This document shows positions 1 through 7,935 of a DNA stretch of 64,000 bases, piece after piece (the stretch's first letter is position 1; each line of letters opens with the position of its first letter). Location of the stretch: NCBI RefSeq assembly GCF_000738005.1, contig NZ_JHAL01000002.1, positions 680,634-744,633 on the forward strand, read 5' to 3'. Under the pieces are notes generated by a model that ran no database searches, had not been told where the DNA came from, and worked only from the letters and a program-made list of their open reading frames with translations. The stretch comes from Bifidobacterium crudilactis. GTDB lineage: Bacteria; Actinomycetota; Actinomycetes; Actinomycetales; Bifidobacteriaceae. The position numbers were made by a program, and so were the translations under genes.

Positions 1-620
1 AAGAGGAGCAGTGGCGTGTGCGCACTGATGGCCTGGGCGCAAGCGACTTTCTGAAGTTCCCCGCCAGACATCTGCTTGAGCTGCCGTTCCATCAGATACC
101 CGATGCCGCATTCCTCGGCAGTGCTCTTCACTGATGCGTTCATTGCCTCCTGCGGCACACCGTGGTTCTCCATCCGGAAGGCGAGCTCGCTGCGGACCGC
201 GCTCGTGAAGAACTGTGTCTTCGGGTTCTGAAAGACGGTTGCGCTTACTTCTCCACAGGCACCGATGTCTGCCGAGCCGATATCGAGATCGGACACGCGT
301 ACGGCACCGGTGATGGTCCCATGATGGAAATGCGGTACCAGACCGTTGAGCAGCTGAAGTGCACTGGTCTTTCCCGAACCGCTCGCCCCGCACAGCAGGG
401 TCACGGTGCCGGGTGTGATGTCCAGCGTGATGTCGTTCAGGGTCGGAGCGTCGCTCCTGGGCGACGAAGAGCCCTCGTGCAAGGCGTGAGCTGATTCTGG
501 TGATGCAGCCTCCCGCGTAGCAGAGGAGTAATACACGGAGCGCTGAGCGGGATCGGCGCCATACCAGAAACTCACATGGTCGATTGCGGCGACCGGTGTC
601 GGTGCTGAGGATGACGTCAT
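1..620 (-). CDS. ECF transporter ATP-binding subunit (partial, 3' end outside window)
   Basis: This is the N-terminal 206 codons of an ABC ATPase that would power an energy-coupling-factor importer at the cytoplasmic face of the membrane. Seen: Walker A GASGSGKT (residues 78-85), a Q-loop FQNPKTQF near 130-137 and the signature MSGGELQKVACAQA from residue 184. The Walker B region is cut off by the window edge. Residues about 26-60 form a Ser/Ala-rich insertion between the first strand and the core that is longer than usual in EcfA proteins. The start ATG overlaps the TGA of the upstream T-component gene (ATGA), so the genes are translationally coupled. The family is certain; the substrate is set by the S component. 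Confidence 0.9.
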   Translation of the reverse strand, partial: MTSSSAPTPVAAIDHVSFWYGADPAQRSVYYSSATREAASPESAHALHEGSSSPRSDAPTLNDITLDITPGTVTLLCGASGSGKTSALQLLNGLVPHFHHGTITGAVRVSDLDIGSADIGACGEVSATVFQNPKTQFFTSAVRSELAFRMENHGVPQEAMNASVKSTAEECGIGYLMERQLKQMSGGELQKVACAQAISAHTPLLL

Positions 621-1381
621 AGAGCAAGGCCCTTCCCGAAGAGGCTGAAAGCGGTCAGGGCGACGATGCACGCGAGTATCAAGGCGTCGCCGAAGTGGAA
701 TCTCAGTCGTTCGATGGATGTCGGATGCCGGTGAGTACCCAGTCCGCGGAGCATCGCGGATGCGCTCAGGTCATCGGCGATGCGCGAGGATGCCGCGAGC
801 AGCGGCACGATGATGAATTCTGCACTCCGGATGGGATGCATCAGAGCGCCGATGGGACCCGGGTAGATTCCGCGCAACACCATCGCTTCGCTGATTGCAT
901 GCAACTCCTGTGCCACGGTCGGAATGAACCTCATGACCACGACCAGCGGCACCACCACGACCTTGGGAAAACGCAAGGCGACCAGAGCTGCGGAAATCTG
1001 GGCCGGACCGGTGGTGGAGATGAAATACGCGGCATAGCCGCATGAGACCCCGAAACGGGCAAGCCAGTAACCGGTGACCGCGAACACCGCACCGATGGGG
1101 CCGCCTACAATCCCGGGCAATACCAGGAAAGCTGCGGAACAGACGCCCACGAATACCGTGAATTTCATCGCGCCCCGCCAATTCGCCACACTCAGATAGA
1201 GCATCGCGACTATTCCTGCCGCCGTCAGGGTGATGACGAAGGGGCCGCTTCCAAGTACCAGGAAGTTAATCAGGACCAGAACCACGATTTTGGTGCGTGG
1301 GTCCACTGCCGTCACATCCCTATGTGCCGAGTCGTGAAGTCTCGCTGCCGCAGGTGCGGACGCGACTGTTTCGCAGCTCAA
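617..1381 (-). CDS. ECF transporter transmembrane subunit T
   Basis: Membrane coupling subunit (CbiQ/EcfT family) that joins the ATPases to the substrate-binding S protein. Seen: an early DPRTK motif typical of the family N-terminus, then several hydrophobic helices (IVVLVLINFLVLG, IVAMLYL and others), and a charged cytoplasmic stretch ending in LRGLG that fits the coupling helix. A longer open frame exists upstream but overlaps the S-component gene. I chose the TTG that overlaps its stop (TTGA); a GTG at 1315, just before the TAVDPRTK segment, is an equally possible start and would give 232 residues. It sits in the middle of the S-T-A operon with overlaps on both sides. Confidence 0.85.
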   Translation of the reverse strand: MSCETVASAPAAARLHDSAHRDVTAVDPRTKIVVLVLINFLVLGSGPFVITLTAAGIVAMLYLSVANWRGAMKFTVFVGVCSAAFLVLPGIVGGPIGAVFAVTGYWLARFGVSCGYAAYFISTTGPAQISAALVALRFPKVVVVPLVVVMRFIPTVAQELHAISEAMVLRGIYPGPIGALMHPIRSAEFIIVPLLAASSRIADDLSASAMLRGLGTHRHPTSIERLRFHFGDALILACIVALTAFSLFGKGLAL

Positions 1382-1989
1382 GATACCAGACCGGCTTTGG
1401 CGAAATGACGGTCGATGAGTTTGGTCCCGATCCATGCTCCGAAGAGTCCCACGAAGCACAATATGACGATGAAAACGGCCACGACCGCGGGAGTGAATAT
1501 CTGGGACATCTGGCTTGCATATTGCGCACCCATGCTGCCACGCATGTCTTCGTAATACGCCTTGGTGTTCATGAACAGCGGGACGAACGGTCCGATGAGC
1601 CAGAGCTGAAACACGCCGTACGCAACGATGTTGTGTCCCCTCGAGTGGTAGCCGCCCGCTTTCACGATGAGGTCCGCCACCAATCCGAGAGCCGCGCAGA
1701 TGGGGATGCAACCCCAGAAGTGTCCGGTGGCCAGCATCAGCACGCCGACGATCAGAACCAGCACGGTCATGGCTCCCATAACCGGCGTTTTGGCCAGGAA
1801 GAGCATGATGACCGTGCCTCCGACGATGGCGCTCAGTGCGAATCCGACGAACATGCCGATTGGGCTGACGATGCCCGCCATTCCACCGAGGAAGGTGACA
1901 ACATAATAGATGGTGGTGTACACGCCGATGTTCACCAGGTCTCTGGTGCCGAGTTTCGGGCGTGAAACAGTGGATTGCCGTGAGGTCAT
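1378..1989 (-). CDS. ECF transporter S component (MptS / Trep_Strep family)
   Basis: Integral membrane substrate-binding subunit, 203 residues. Seen: an N-terminal LGTRDLVNIGVYTTIYYVV segment followed by about five or six hydrophobic helices, a layout typical of the Trep_Strep (MptS) group of S components. It heads the operon with the T and A components and ends with a stop that overlaps the T start. The weak AGAAAG-type site upstream supports the ATG at 1989. The substrate of this group is not firmly known; related S components in some Gram-positives import haem. The Fur box about 250 bp upstream makes iron, haem or another metal-linked cofactor a reasonable inference, not a demonstrated fact. 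Confidence 0.8.
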   Translation of the reverse strand: MTSRQSTVSRPKLGTRDLVNIGVYTTIYYVVTFLGGMAGIVSPIGMFVGFALSAIVGGTVIMLFLAKTPVMGAMTVLVLIVGVLMLATGHFWGCIPICAALGLVADLIVKAGGYHSRGHNIVAYGVFQLWLIGPFVPLFMNTKAYYEDMRGSMGAQYASQMSQIFTPAVVAVFIVILCFVGLFGAWIGTKLIDRHFAKAGLVS

Positions 1990-2409
1990 AAGAGTGCTTT
2001 CTATATGTGACTAAATGTGCGATTTGAGCTGTCGGACAACTATTACTGTGCCGTGAGATGTGGCTTCTGACGTCGCCGCAGCTTCCTATTGGATGCTAAA
2101 TTCCCTGAAAGAGAAAAACAAGACTGTGAAACCAAGAAAAATTTTGATAATGTACAAAGTTCGCATCACTGTATATGGGTGATGTGGCGTTGTCATGTGC
2201 TGAATATCTGCTATGAATGAGTCTTTCTACAAATAGATAACGATAATAGTTATCATATACACGAAGACGTGACACATGCAAGGTGATATGGATTATCGGA
2301 AACACCGTGATGCTCCGAGGAGAAGGCGACACCCGAGGGGCTTGACTGGCGCGTGGTTAAGTGTGCCGTATTCATGCCAATGGAGCCTGACTCCGAATTT
2401 CGGAATCCG
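1990..2409. other. AT-rich intergenic region with transporter promoter and leader
   Basis: This 420-base stretch holds no convincing gene. It is AT-rich between 2090 and 2260. It contains a Fur box (2236-2254) and a possible minus-strand promoter over it (TTGCAT, 18 bases, TATGAT). It also has a short hairpin with CATCAC/GTGATG arms (2164-2184) in what would be a long, roughly 240-base leader of the ECF operon. I see no match to a riboswitch class that I can name. Confidence 0.5.
2236..2254. promoter_or_regulatory. Fur box
   Basis: GATAACGATAATAGTTATC matches the classical 19-bp Fur consensus GATAATGATAATCATTATC at 16 of 19 positions. It overlaps a possible minus-strand -10 region for the ECF operon, and a Fur-family regulator gene lies just on the other side. 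Binding is inferred from sequence only. Confidence 0.75.
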
Positions 2410-2862
2410 CTATGAATTGGCCTTGGCCCGGCAGTCGCTGCAGAGCCCGTGCAGGACCAGATCGCCCGAGTCGACACGAAAGCCCTGGTTCATTGCCGCA
2501 GTGACGTCGTCACTGTTGACCGGAGGTATGTCCAGGTCGAAGATGCGGCCGCAATTTCGACACACCATATGGGCATGTGGACGCTGCTGTCCGGTGTCGT
2601 AGAGCATCACGCCGTCTATCATCGCCATTTTGCGCACGATTCCCAGATCGGCGAACAGTTCGAGGGTTGCGTACACGGTCGGCAAAGAAATCCCCGGCAT
2701 CAGCGTTTCCAATTGATGCTGGACATGTACGGCACTGAGATGTTGCGCGGAGGAGGAAACGATTCGGTAGATGAGCTGACGCTGCGGCGTGTTGCGCAGG
2801 CCGTGCTCATGCAACAGCTCGTCCAAGTCCAAGGCTTTGGACTGAGGTGTTGCGGTATTCAT
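2410..2862 (-). CDS. Fur-family metal- or peroxide-responsive repressor
   Basis: 150-residue DNA-binding regulator of the Fur/PerR/Zur superfamily. Seen: winged-helix region with LRNTPQRQLIYRIV and GISLPTVYATLELF (recognition helix), a His-rich dimerisation segment (PHAHMVC), and two CxxC pairs (CRNC and CSDC) for a structural zinc. The ATG at 2862 gives the usual family length and has GGAG close upstream; a longer reading to 2949 adds 29 residues unlike the family. It is divergent from a VIT1/CCC1-like exporter and next to a Fur box, so iron is the likely signal. PerR-type sensing cannot be excluded. Confidence 0.9.
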   Translation of the reverse strand: MNTATPQSKALDLDELLHEHGLRNTPQRQLIYRIVSSSAQHLSAVHVQHQLETLMPGISLPTVYATLELFADLGIVRKMAMIDGVMLYDTGQQRPHAHMVCRNCGRIFDLDIPPVNSDDVTAAMNQGFRVDSGDLVLHGLCSDCRAKANS

Positions 2863-2915
2863 ATCTCCGAGTGTACTAGCTGCGTAAAGTATTTCAAGGG
2901 ATTCGTACTTTAAAT

Positions 2916-2943
2916 TTGCATCTAATTTGAAACCAATTAAAAT
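2916..2943 (+). promoter_or_regulatory. Putative promoter with operator for the VIT-like gene
   Basis: A TTGCAT -35 (2916-2921), 16-base spacer and TAAAAT -10 (2938-2943) precede the exporter gene. An imperfect inverted repeat, TAATT-N7-AATTA (2923-2939), lies in the spacer and is a candidate site for the divergent Fur-family regulator. Confidence 0.4.
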
Positions 2944-2976
2944 AAGCAAATGACAAGGTATGAAAGAGGCTGAAAT

Positions 2977-3510
2977 ATGGAGATTGAAAGCGATTCAAGC
3001 GTGGCGTTGCCTGGCAATACGACGACATCAATGCATGAAGGTTCGGAACACGATGCCTTCGTGCTCAGATATGTGCAGCCGGGGCTGGTCGGGCTCATTG
3101 ATGGAACGGTCAGCACTCTCGCACCCGTTTTCGCGGCTGCCATCTTTTCCGGCCCTCATGCGGCCTTCATTGTCGGTATGGCCACGGCACTGGGCGCGGG
3201 GGTCAGCATGGGCTGGTCGGAAGCGCTTTCGGACAACGGCAAGAAAACAGGCCGGGGGTCCGCCATCGTTCGTGGTGCGATTACCGGTGCGGCCACGACC
3301 ATCGGCGGTACCTTCCATACGCTGCCGTTCCTTATCCCGAGTCTGCACTGGTCGTTAATCGCCGCGTTCATCGTGGTGGCGATTGAGCTGGTCGCAATAG
3401 CCTGGGTCCGCTATCGATTCCTGCACGTCCCCATGAAGAATTCGCTGATGGTGGTCACCTTGGGCGGCGCCATCGTTCTGGCCATTGGCGTCGTTCTGGG
3501 TGCCAGCTGA
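2977..3510 (+). CDS. VIT1/CCC1-like membrane metal transporter
   Basis: 177-residue integral membrane protein. Seen: a 25-residue polar N-terminus, then about five hydrophobic helices. The segment VGLIDGTVSTLAPVFAAAI and the following GVSMGWSEALSDNGK match the VIT1/CCC1 family, whose members move Fe2+ or Mn2+ out of the cytosol. The start has a good GAAAGAGG site at 2962-2969. It is divergently transcribed from the Fur-family gene with about 115 bases between them, the arrangement expected of an iron-detoxification unit. It is shorter than plant and yeast VIT proteins; the inference of iron export rests on family and context. Confidence 0.75.
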   Translation: MEIESDSSVALPGNTTTSMHEGSEHDAFVLRYVQPGLVGLIDGTVSTLAPVFAAAIFSGPHAAFIVGMATALGAGVSMGWSEALSDNGKKTGRGSAIVRGAITGAATTIGGTFHTLPFLIPSLHWSLIAAFIVVAIELVAIAWVRYRFLHVPMKNSLMVVTLGGAIVLAIGVVLGAS

Positions 3511-3576
3511 CATCGTGCTCCCTTGGTGTGAACTCCGATAGTGAAGGACGGTCTTACGCTGAGCGCATTTGAGAGC

Positions 3577-3607
3577 TTGACCTCAAGTGGACTTTAAGAC
3601 CTACACT
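3577..3607 (+). promoter_or_regulatory. MerR-type promoter of the aldo/keto reductase gene
   Basis: A TTGACC -35 (3577-3582) and TACACT -10 (3602-3607) are separated by 19 bases, the long spacer typical of MerR-activated promoters. The spacer holds the inverted repeat CTCAAGTGGACTTTAAG, which is shared with the cupin-MerR intergenic region at 5572-5589. Confidence 0.65.
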
Positions 3608-3689
3608 CGTGCTTGACAGACCAACCGCTGACTTATGGTGGCGGTTGCATGGTGTGCAGATGAACCATGAAGCCAGTGATGGAGGGACG

Positions 3690-4559
3690 ATGATGACAGG
3701 TATATTGCAAGAGCATTTCACTTTGGCGAACGGCGTGGAGATTCCGAAAATCGGTTTTGGAACCTGGATGATCGAAGACGACGACAAGGCTGCGCAAGCC
3801 GTCCGGGAAGCCATTGAGGTGGGGTATCGCCATATCGACACCGCAGAGGCATACGGCAACGAGGCAGGTGTCGGGGAAGGCGTACGCTCGTCCGGCCTCG
3901 ACCGCAAGGAGGTGTTTGTAACCACAAAACTTCGTGCCGAATACAAGGATTACGAAGGTGCCAAGCAGGCCATCGATGATTCCTTGAGGACGCTGAATCT
4001 CGGGTATATCGACCTGATGATTATTCATTCGCCCAAGCCTTGGGCCAAGTTCGGCGAGGATGAGCACTACTTCGCAGGAAACCTTGAAGCCTGGAAGGCC
4101 TTGGAAGAGGCTCATAAGGCGGGAAAGATCCGTGCGATAGGCGTCTCGAATTTCGAGCAGGTCGACTTGCGGAACATCATCGACAACTCGGAAACTCTTC
4201 CCGCCGTCGACCAGGTGCTTGCCCACATCGGGAACACCCCGTTCGAACTGATGGATTACGCAAGACAGCACAATATCCTTGTCGAGGCATACTCACCCTT
4301 CGGACATGGGGATATGCTGCACAATGGTGAAGTGCAGCGAATTGCGGAACGCAACCAGGTGTCCGTGACGCAGCTGGCGGTCAGATATCTGCTGCAACTG
4401 GGTCTGTTGCCATTGCCAAAGGCCTCAAGCACCGAACACATGCGGCAGAATGCCGATGTGGATTTTGTCATCGGCGATGAGGACATGATGCAGCTGCGCA
4501 ATATCACCAAGCAGCAGTACTCGGATGCCAACAGGCAATTCCCCGTCTATCAGTCATGA
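3690..4559 (+). CDS. Aldo/keto reductase (2,5-diketo-gluconate reductase type)
   Basis: 289-residue NADPH-dependent oxidoreductase of the AKR superfamily, cytosolic, acting on aldehydes or ketones. Seen: the catalytic tetrad Asp50, Tyr55, Lys80 and His113 in HIDTAEAYGNE, VTTKL and IIHSPK, the GVSNFEQ motif, and a C-terminal KASSTEHMRQN cofactor-binding segment. GGAGGG at 3681-3686 selects the ATG at 3690 over an upstream frame extension. A MerR-type promoter precedes it, so it probably belongs to the aldehyde- or thiol-stress regulon of the MerR protein at 5610. The actual substrate cannot be read from the sequence. Confidence 0.9.
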   Translation: MMTGILQEHFTLANGVEIPKIGFGTWMIEDDDKAAQAVREAIEVGYRHIDTAEAYGNEAGVGEGVRSSGLDRKEVFVTTKLRAEYKDYEGAKQAIDDSLRTLNLGYIDLMIIHSPKPWAKFGEDEHYFAGNLEAWKALEEAHKAGKIRAIGVSNFEQVDLRNIIDNSETLPAVDQVLAHIGNTPFELMDYARQHNILVEAYSPFGHGDMLHNGEVQRIAERNQVSVTQLAVRYLLQLGLLPLPKASSTEHMRQNADVDFVIGDEDMMQLRNITKQQYSDANRQFPVYQS

Positions 4560-4621
4560 GTCGTGGTATCGAGCGCCGTCGGTCGTGCCCGACGCTTCGC
4601 GCCCGGCGCGCAGGATGACGA

Positions 4622-4657
4622 CTCATTCGCCGGGTTTGGTGATACTCGGCGAATGAG
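4622..4657. terminator. Putative bidirectional terminator
   Basis: Perfect 11-bp arms (CTCATTCGCCG and CGGCGAATGAG) around a 14-base loop lie between two convergent genes. There is no clear T-run, so rho-independent action is uncertain. Confidence 0.5.
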
Positions 4658-4757
4658 ATGCTGCCCAATCCTCCGCTGAAAGAGATCGTAAGGTTGAAGC
4701 ACTGGTTGTGTTGTCCCGACAGGGAGGTGGCGTCGGCATTGTCGCTTCGGCGGCGGC

Positions 4758-5519
4758 TCAGTCCCAGATTTCCTTCGCCATGGTCAATACTGACCAGGCC
4801 TTCGGCCAGCCGACATAAAATGCGACGTGCGTTACGGCTTCCGTGATTTCCTGACGCGTGATGCCATTGTTCCTGGCGGTTTGCAGGTGAAAGCGCAGAG
4901 AACTGTCGAGCATCCCACTGGACATCAGGCTGATTACGGTTACGAGACTTCTGTCCCGGGCACTGAGCTGTTCCTGCCTGGACCAGACCTCGCCGAAGAG
5001 GATGTCGTCATTGAGATGAGCGAATTCGGGTGCGAAGGTGCCCAGCCGGTCATGACCCTCAGTTACCTTGTTGTCCATTGCATGGGCGTTCGTCGTTGGG
5101 CTGGCCGTGAAGTGTTCGGCTGCCGTGGCGTTTGCCGCTTCGTATTCTTCATCGCTCACGGACCGGCCCCAGGTTACCGCGTTGCCCTCAGCATCCTTCA
5201 GTGTGACCGCGACATGCTCCATGGAGTGGTTCGCGCAGGCGCCATGCCAATGATTCACATCTTTGCCGGTAGTGACGATGTCACCGGGCTGTAGCAGTCT
5301 TGCGGCTTCGCCTTGTTCCTGATAGAGGCCTAGCCCTCGGGTCACCACCAGAATCTGTGCAACAGGGTGTGTATGCCAATGGTTGCGACAGGCTGCATCG
5401 AAGTGCACCGTACCCACCGAGAGTCCAGGTGCCGATTCTTGCGGAGTCAGTGTTCCTGTTCCATCAAAAAACCGTGGGTCAAGCGTTGTCGTGTGTGAAT
5501 CTTCATGGTGTTCTGTCAT
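4758..5519 (-). CDS. Cupin - carboxymuconolactone decarboxylase fusion protein
   Basis: 253-residue two-domain protein. Seen: an N-terminal cupin barrel (residues about 25-115) with metal-ligand motifs HWHTHPVAQ and GKDVNHWHG, and a C-terminal carboxymuconolactone-decarboxylase domain (about 155-253) with RDRSLVTVISLMSSG, LRFHLQTARNNGITRQEITE and HVAFYVGWPKA. The C-terminal domain lacks the CxxC pair of AhpD-type peroxidases. Fusions of this kind are common beside MerR regulators and are thought to handle small reactive organics. It is divergent from such a regulator and shares a MerR-type promoter with 19-base spacing. The exact reaction is unknown. Confidence 0.85.
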   Translation of the reverse strand: MTEHHEDSHTTTLDPRFFDGTGTLTPQESAPGLSVGTVHFDAACRNHWHTHPVAQILVVTRGLGLYQEQGEAARLLQPGDIVTTGKDVNHWHGACANHSMEHVAVTLKDAEGNAVTWGRSVSDEEYEAANATAAEHFTASPTTNAHAMDNKVTEGHDRLGTFAPEFAHLNDDILFGEVWSRQEQLSARDRSLVTVISLMSSGMLDSSLRFHLQTARNNGITRQEITEAVTHVAFYVGWPKAWSVLTMAKEIWD

Positions 5520-5562
5520 CGTCGCAATCCTTCACATGGTCTATCGAACGGGTTCTGCTCGT

Positions 5563-5593
5563 ATACTAAATCTTCGAGTGAGCTTTAAGTCAA
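5563..5593 (-). promoter_or_regulatory. MerR-type promoter of the cupin gene
   Basis: Read on the minus strand: TTGACT -35 (5588-5593), 19-base spacer, TAGTAT -10 (5563-5568). The spacer contains the inverted repeat CTTCGAGT-GA-GCTTTAAG (5572-5589), 13 of 17 positions identical to the operator before the aldo/keto reductase. Confidence 0.65.
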
Positions 5594-5609
5594 ATGGGTG
5601 GAGGACTCG

Positions 5610-6104
5610 ATGGAATATGCGATCGGGCAGGCTGCAAAGGCCGCGGATATGACGGCATCGACGCTGAGATACTACGAACAGGAGGGTCTCATCGTGGCGA
5701 AACGGCATGAGAACGGCAGACGCTACTTTGACCAGGAGGATGTCAACTGGCTGAAATTCATCCACCACATGCGTAGCACCGATATGCCTATCGCGGATTT
5801 GGCCAGATACGTCAAGTTCCGCAGGCAGAAAGTGGAAGGCTCCCAACAGGAACTGCTGCTGATCATGAAGAAGCATGAGCGGCATCTGATAGAGAAGATG
5901 GCTCATTACCAGAGCAATCTTGATCTGGTCCGCTACAAGATTTCAATGTACGAGCATGAGCTCAAGGACAGAGACGCGGATCTCTTCGAACTCTTCAAAG
6001 AGCGCAGGTGCGCTACTGTCGCTGAAGGCACCGATGCCGGCGTTGCCGGTGGGGTAGTCGCTGGTGAAGGCGGGGAGCCTTCGATTCGGGGGGCAGAACT
6101 CTGA
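5610..6104 (+). CDS. MerR-family transcriptional regulator
   Basis: 164-residue activator. Seen: N-terminal winged helix (IGQAAKAADMTASTLRYYEQEGLI) with the conserved RYYEQEGL, a second HTH part (RRYFDQEDVNWLKFIHHMRS), then a coiled-coil dimerisation helix (about 75-125). The tail is Gly/Ala-rich with a single Cys, so no obvious metal site. GGAGG at 5600-5604 selects the ATG at 5610; a GTG at 5598 is a poorer choice. Proteins of this group (AdhR/NmlR-like) respond to aldehydes or thiol stress and act on promoters with 19-base spacers, of which two are seen nearby. The effector is an inference. Confidence 0.9.
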   Translation: MEYAIGQAAKAADMTASTLRYYEQEGLIVAKRHENGRRYFDQEDVNWLKFIHHMRSTDMPIADLARYVKFRRQKVEGSQQELLLIMKKHERHLIEKMAHYQSNLDLVRYKISMYEHELKDRDADLFELFKERRCATVAEGTDAGVAGGVVAGEGGEPSIRGAEL

Positions 6105-6241
6105 AACGATAACCTCGGACGGTCGGATGCTGCGCGAACACGTTCGGCGTAGACGAGTCTTATGCGGCGCTGCGATTGACCGATTGGGGCGACGCGTTCG
6201 TTCTTCGCGGCACGTGTTACAGAGAAACGCAGCAGAGCGGA

Positions 6242-6302
6242 TTGTAAAGTGCTTGACAAATAGTGAAGCGGCCCTTACTGTCGAATTTGTAAAGTACTTG
6301 AC
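6242..6302. promoter_or_regulatory. Pair of MarR-type operators
   Basis: Two direct copies of TTGTAAAGTRCTTGAC (6242-6257 with G and 6287-6302 with A), 45 bp apart. The first extends to a near-palindrome of 18 bp, TTGTAAAGTGCTTGACAA. They lie just upstream of the MarR gene and are likely autoregulatory sites. Confidence 0.6.
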
Positions 6303-6327
6303 TATTAATCGGCATGAAAGGACAATC

Positions 6328-6984
6328 ATGGCTGACGACGTAAGACCACAGGTATTGAATCAGCTCCGTGAACTGAGCATGATGATGATACGGAATCGAA
6401 CCAGGGTCGCCCGTATCGACGGACTCGGTATATACGGAGAAGGGCACGGTCGCCCTGCGATGCGTTCGGTAAGACGCGGGGGGCGTTCCTCTGAGAGCGG
6501 GGAACGAGCGCAAGGCGATTCTGCATCGGTGCGGGCTTCGATGATAGGAGCAGGTGATTCCGCCATGAGAGGTCAGGGCAGGGTCCTGCTGACCCTCACA
6601 CTGAGTTCCACGGTGAGCCAGCGGGATTTGGCGACCATTCTGGGTCTGAGCAGACAGGCGCTCGGGCAGCTGCTCTCCAAGCTTGAAGCGAAAGGATACG
6701 TATCCAGGCAGCCGTCGCAGGAGGATAAACGTGTGACGATGGTGCAGATCACCGATAAGGGCAAGCAGGCGGCAAGCCAGCTGCACGACAGCATGCAGCA
6801 CGATGCTGACATCTTTGACTGCCTGAGCGATGAGGAGCTTGCACAGTTCAGTGGATACCTCAACAGGATTATCGACAACATCGAACGAAAGCATCCTAAG
6901 GATGACTTTATTGAGCGGCGCAAAATGATGAGGGAAGCCATGAGGGAATTCCGCCGCGCCAATCGACAGGAAGAAGTCCAATGA
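6328..6984 (+). CDS. MarR-family transcriptional regulator with internal insertion
   Basis: 218-residue winged-helix repressor. Seen: a C-terminal MarR core with VSQRDLATILGLSRQALGQLLSKLEAKGY and the wing SQEDKRVTMVQITDKG. Between the first helix (about 1-32) and the core (from about 85) there is a Gly/Arg/Ser-rich insertion of some 50 residues not expected in MarR proteins. AAAGGA at 6317-6322 supports the ATG. The stop overlaps the ATG of the next gene (ATGA), so the two are coupled. Two palindromic direct repeats upstream are likely operators. Ligand unknown. Confidence 0.85.
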   Translation: MADDVRPQVLNQLRELSMMMIRNRTRVARIDGLGIYGEGHGRPAMRSVRRGGRSSESGERAQGDSASVRASMIGAGDSAMRGQGRVLLTLTLSSTVSQRDLATILGLSRQALGQLLSKLEAKGYVSRQPSQEDKRVTMVQITDKGKQAASQLHDSMQHDADIFDCLSDEELAQFSGYLNRIIDNIERKHPKDDFIERRKMMREAMREFRRANRQEEVQ

Positions 6985-7742
6985 GCGCAAGACCATCGAT
7001 TTCAATGTTTTCCTCGAGTGAAGCCGTTGCTATCGAACAGCACAGCACGACGCCATCGGTCAGTCGTAACGCACCCGGTACGGCAAGGATAGAAGGTCGT
7101 CTCACGTCGCCGATAGCCCGAGTGCCAGAATCCACGGCCTCGGCAGGAGGCATCACGGTCAAGGGGCACACGATACGCACCTTCGCATACACCACGGATG
7201 CTGCCGTGATACGCAATACCAATGCGGACGCGATTCTGGCGGTCTACCCATTCACCGGTGAACCGGTGATCACCAAGGCCTTGCTGACGGTGGCACAGCA
7301 GCCCCTGTTCGTAGGTGTCGGGGGAGGAACCACCACGGGGACACGCGTGGTCGAATTGGCCATGGTGGCCGAGATGCAAGGAGCCGCAGGTGTCGTCATC
7401 AACGCCCCTGCGCCCGCAGAGACCATAGAGGCCGCAATGAATTCCGTCGATATCCCCGTTGTGGCGACCGTCACGGCGGATGACGAAATCACCGAGGAGA
7501 AGATTCTGGCAGGGGCGGCAATCATCAATGTCGCTGCCGGGGCCAGAACGGCGGAAGTGGTCGCCAGCATCAGAACGCATCATCCGGAAGTGCCGATCCT
7601 GGCTTCGGGAGGTTCCTCCGATGAAAGCATCGCGGCCACTGTGGCAGCCGGTGCTGACGCATTGAGCTGGACACCGCCAAGCGCCCAGCAATTGCAGTCT
7701 CAGATGATGGCCCGGTACCGCGGTGACGAGCCAAAGGCTTAG
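6981..7742 (+). CDS. TIM-barrel protein, KDPG-aldolase-like (uncharacterised)
   Basis: 253-residue protein coupled by a 4-base overlap to the MarR gene. Seen: about 55 disordered N-terminal residues, then alternating strands and helices with Gly-rich phosphate-loop-like segments (FVGVGGGTTTG, ILASGGSSDESIAA) as in KDPG aldolases and related phosphate-binding barrels. I do not see a clear set of catalytic residues, so no reaction is assigned. The conserved core begins near residue 58 (VKGHTIRTFAYTTDA), so an internal start is possible. Its coupling to MarR suggests it metabolises the ligand or is the main target of the regulator. Confidence 0.6.
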   Translation: MSARPSISMFSSSEAVAIEQHSTTPSVSRNAPGTARIEGRLTSPIARVPESTASAGGITVKGHTIRTFAYTTDAAVIRNTNADAILAVYPFTGEPVITKALLTVAQQPLFVGVGGGTTTGTRVVELAMVAEMQGAAGVVINAPAPAETIEAAMNSVDIPVVATVTADDEITEEKILAGAAIINVAAGARTAEVVASIRTHHPEVPILASGGSSDESIAATVAAGADALSWTPPSAQQLQSQMMARYRGDEPKA

Positions 7743-7855
7743 TCAGGACTTGGCTTGTTGAGGTGTGCGTGACACGGGCAACATGCCAATTTGCATTGTT
7801 GGAAAAGTGACGGTAATATCTACTTCTTGTGTGCAGCGCATGCTACACACGACAT

Positions 7856-7931
<76 letters not shown>

Positions 7932-7935
7932 CATG

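Noticed and set aside
2260..2400. Riboswitch before the ECF operon or the Fur gene
   Set aside because: Short complementary segments exist, but I could not match the conserved core of cobalamin, TPP, FMN or other known classes.
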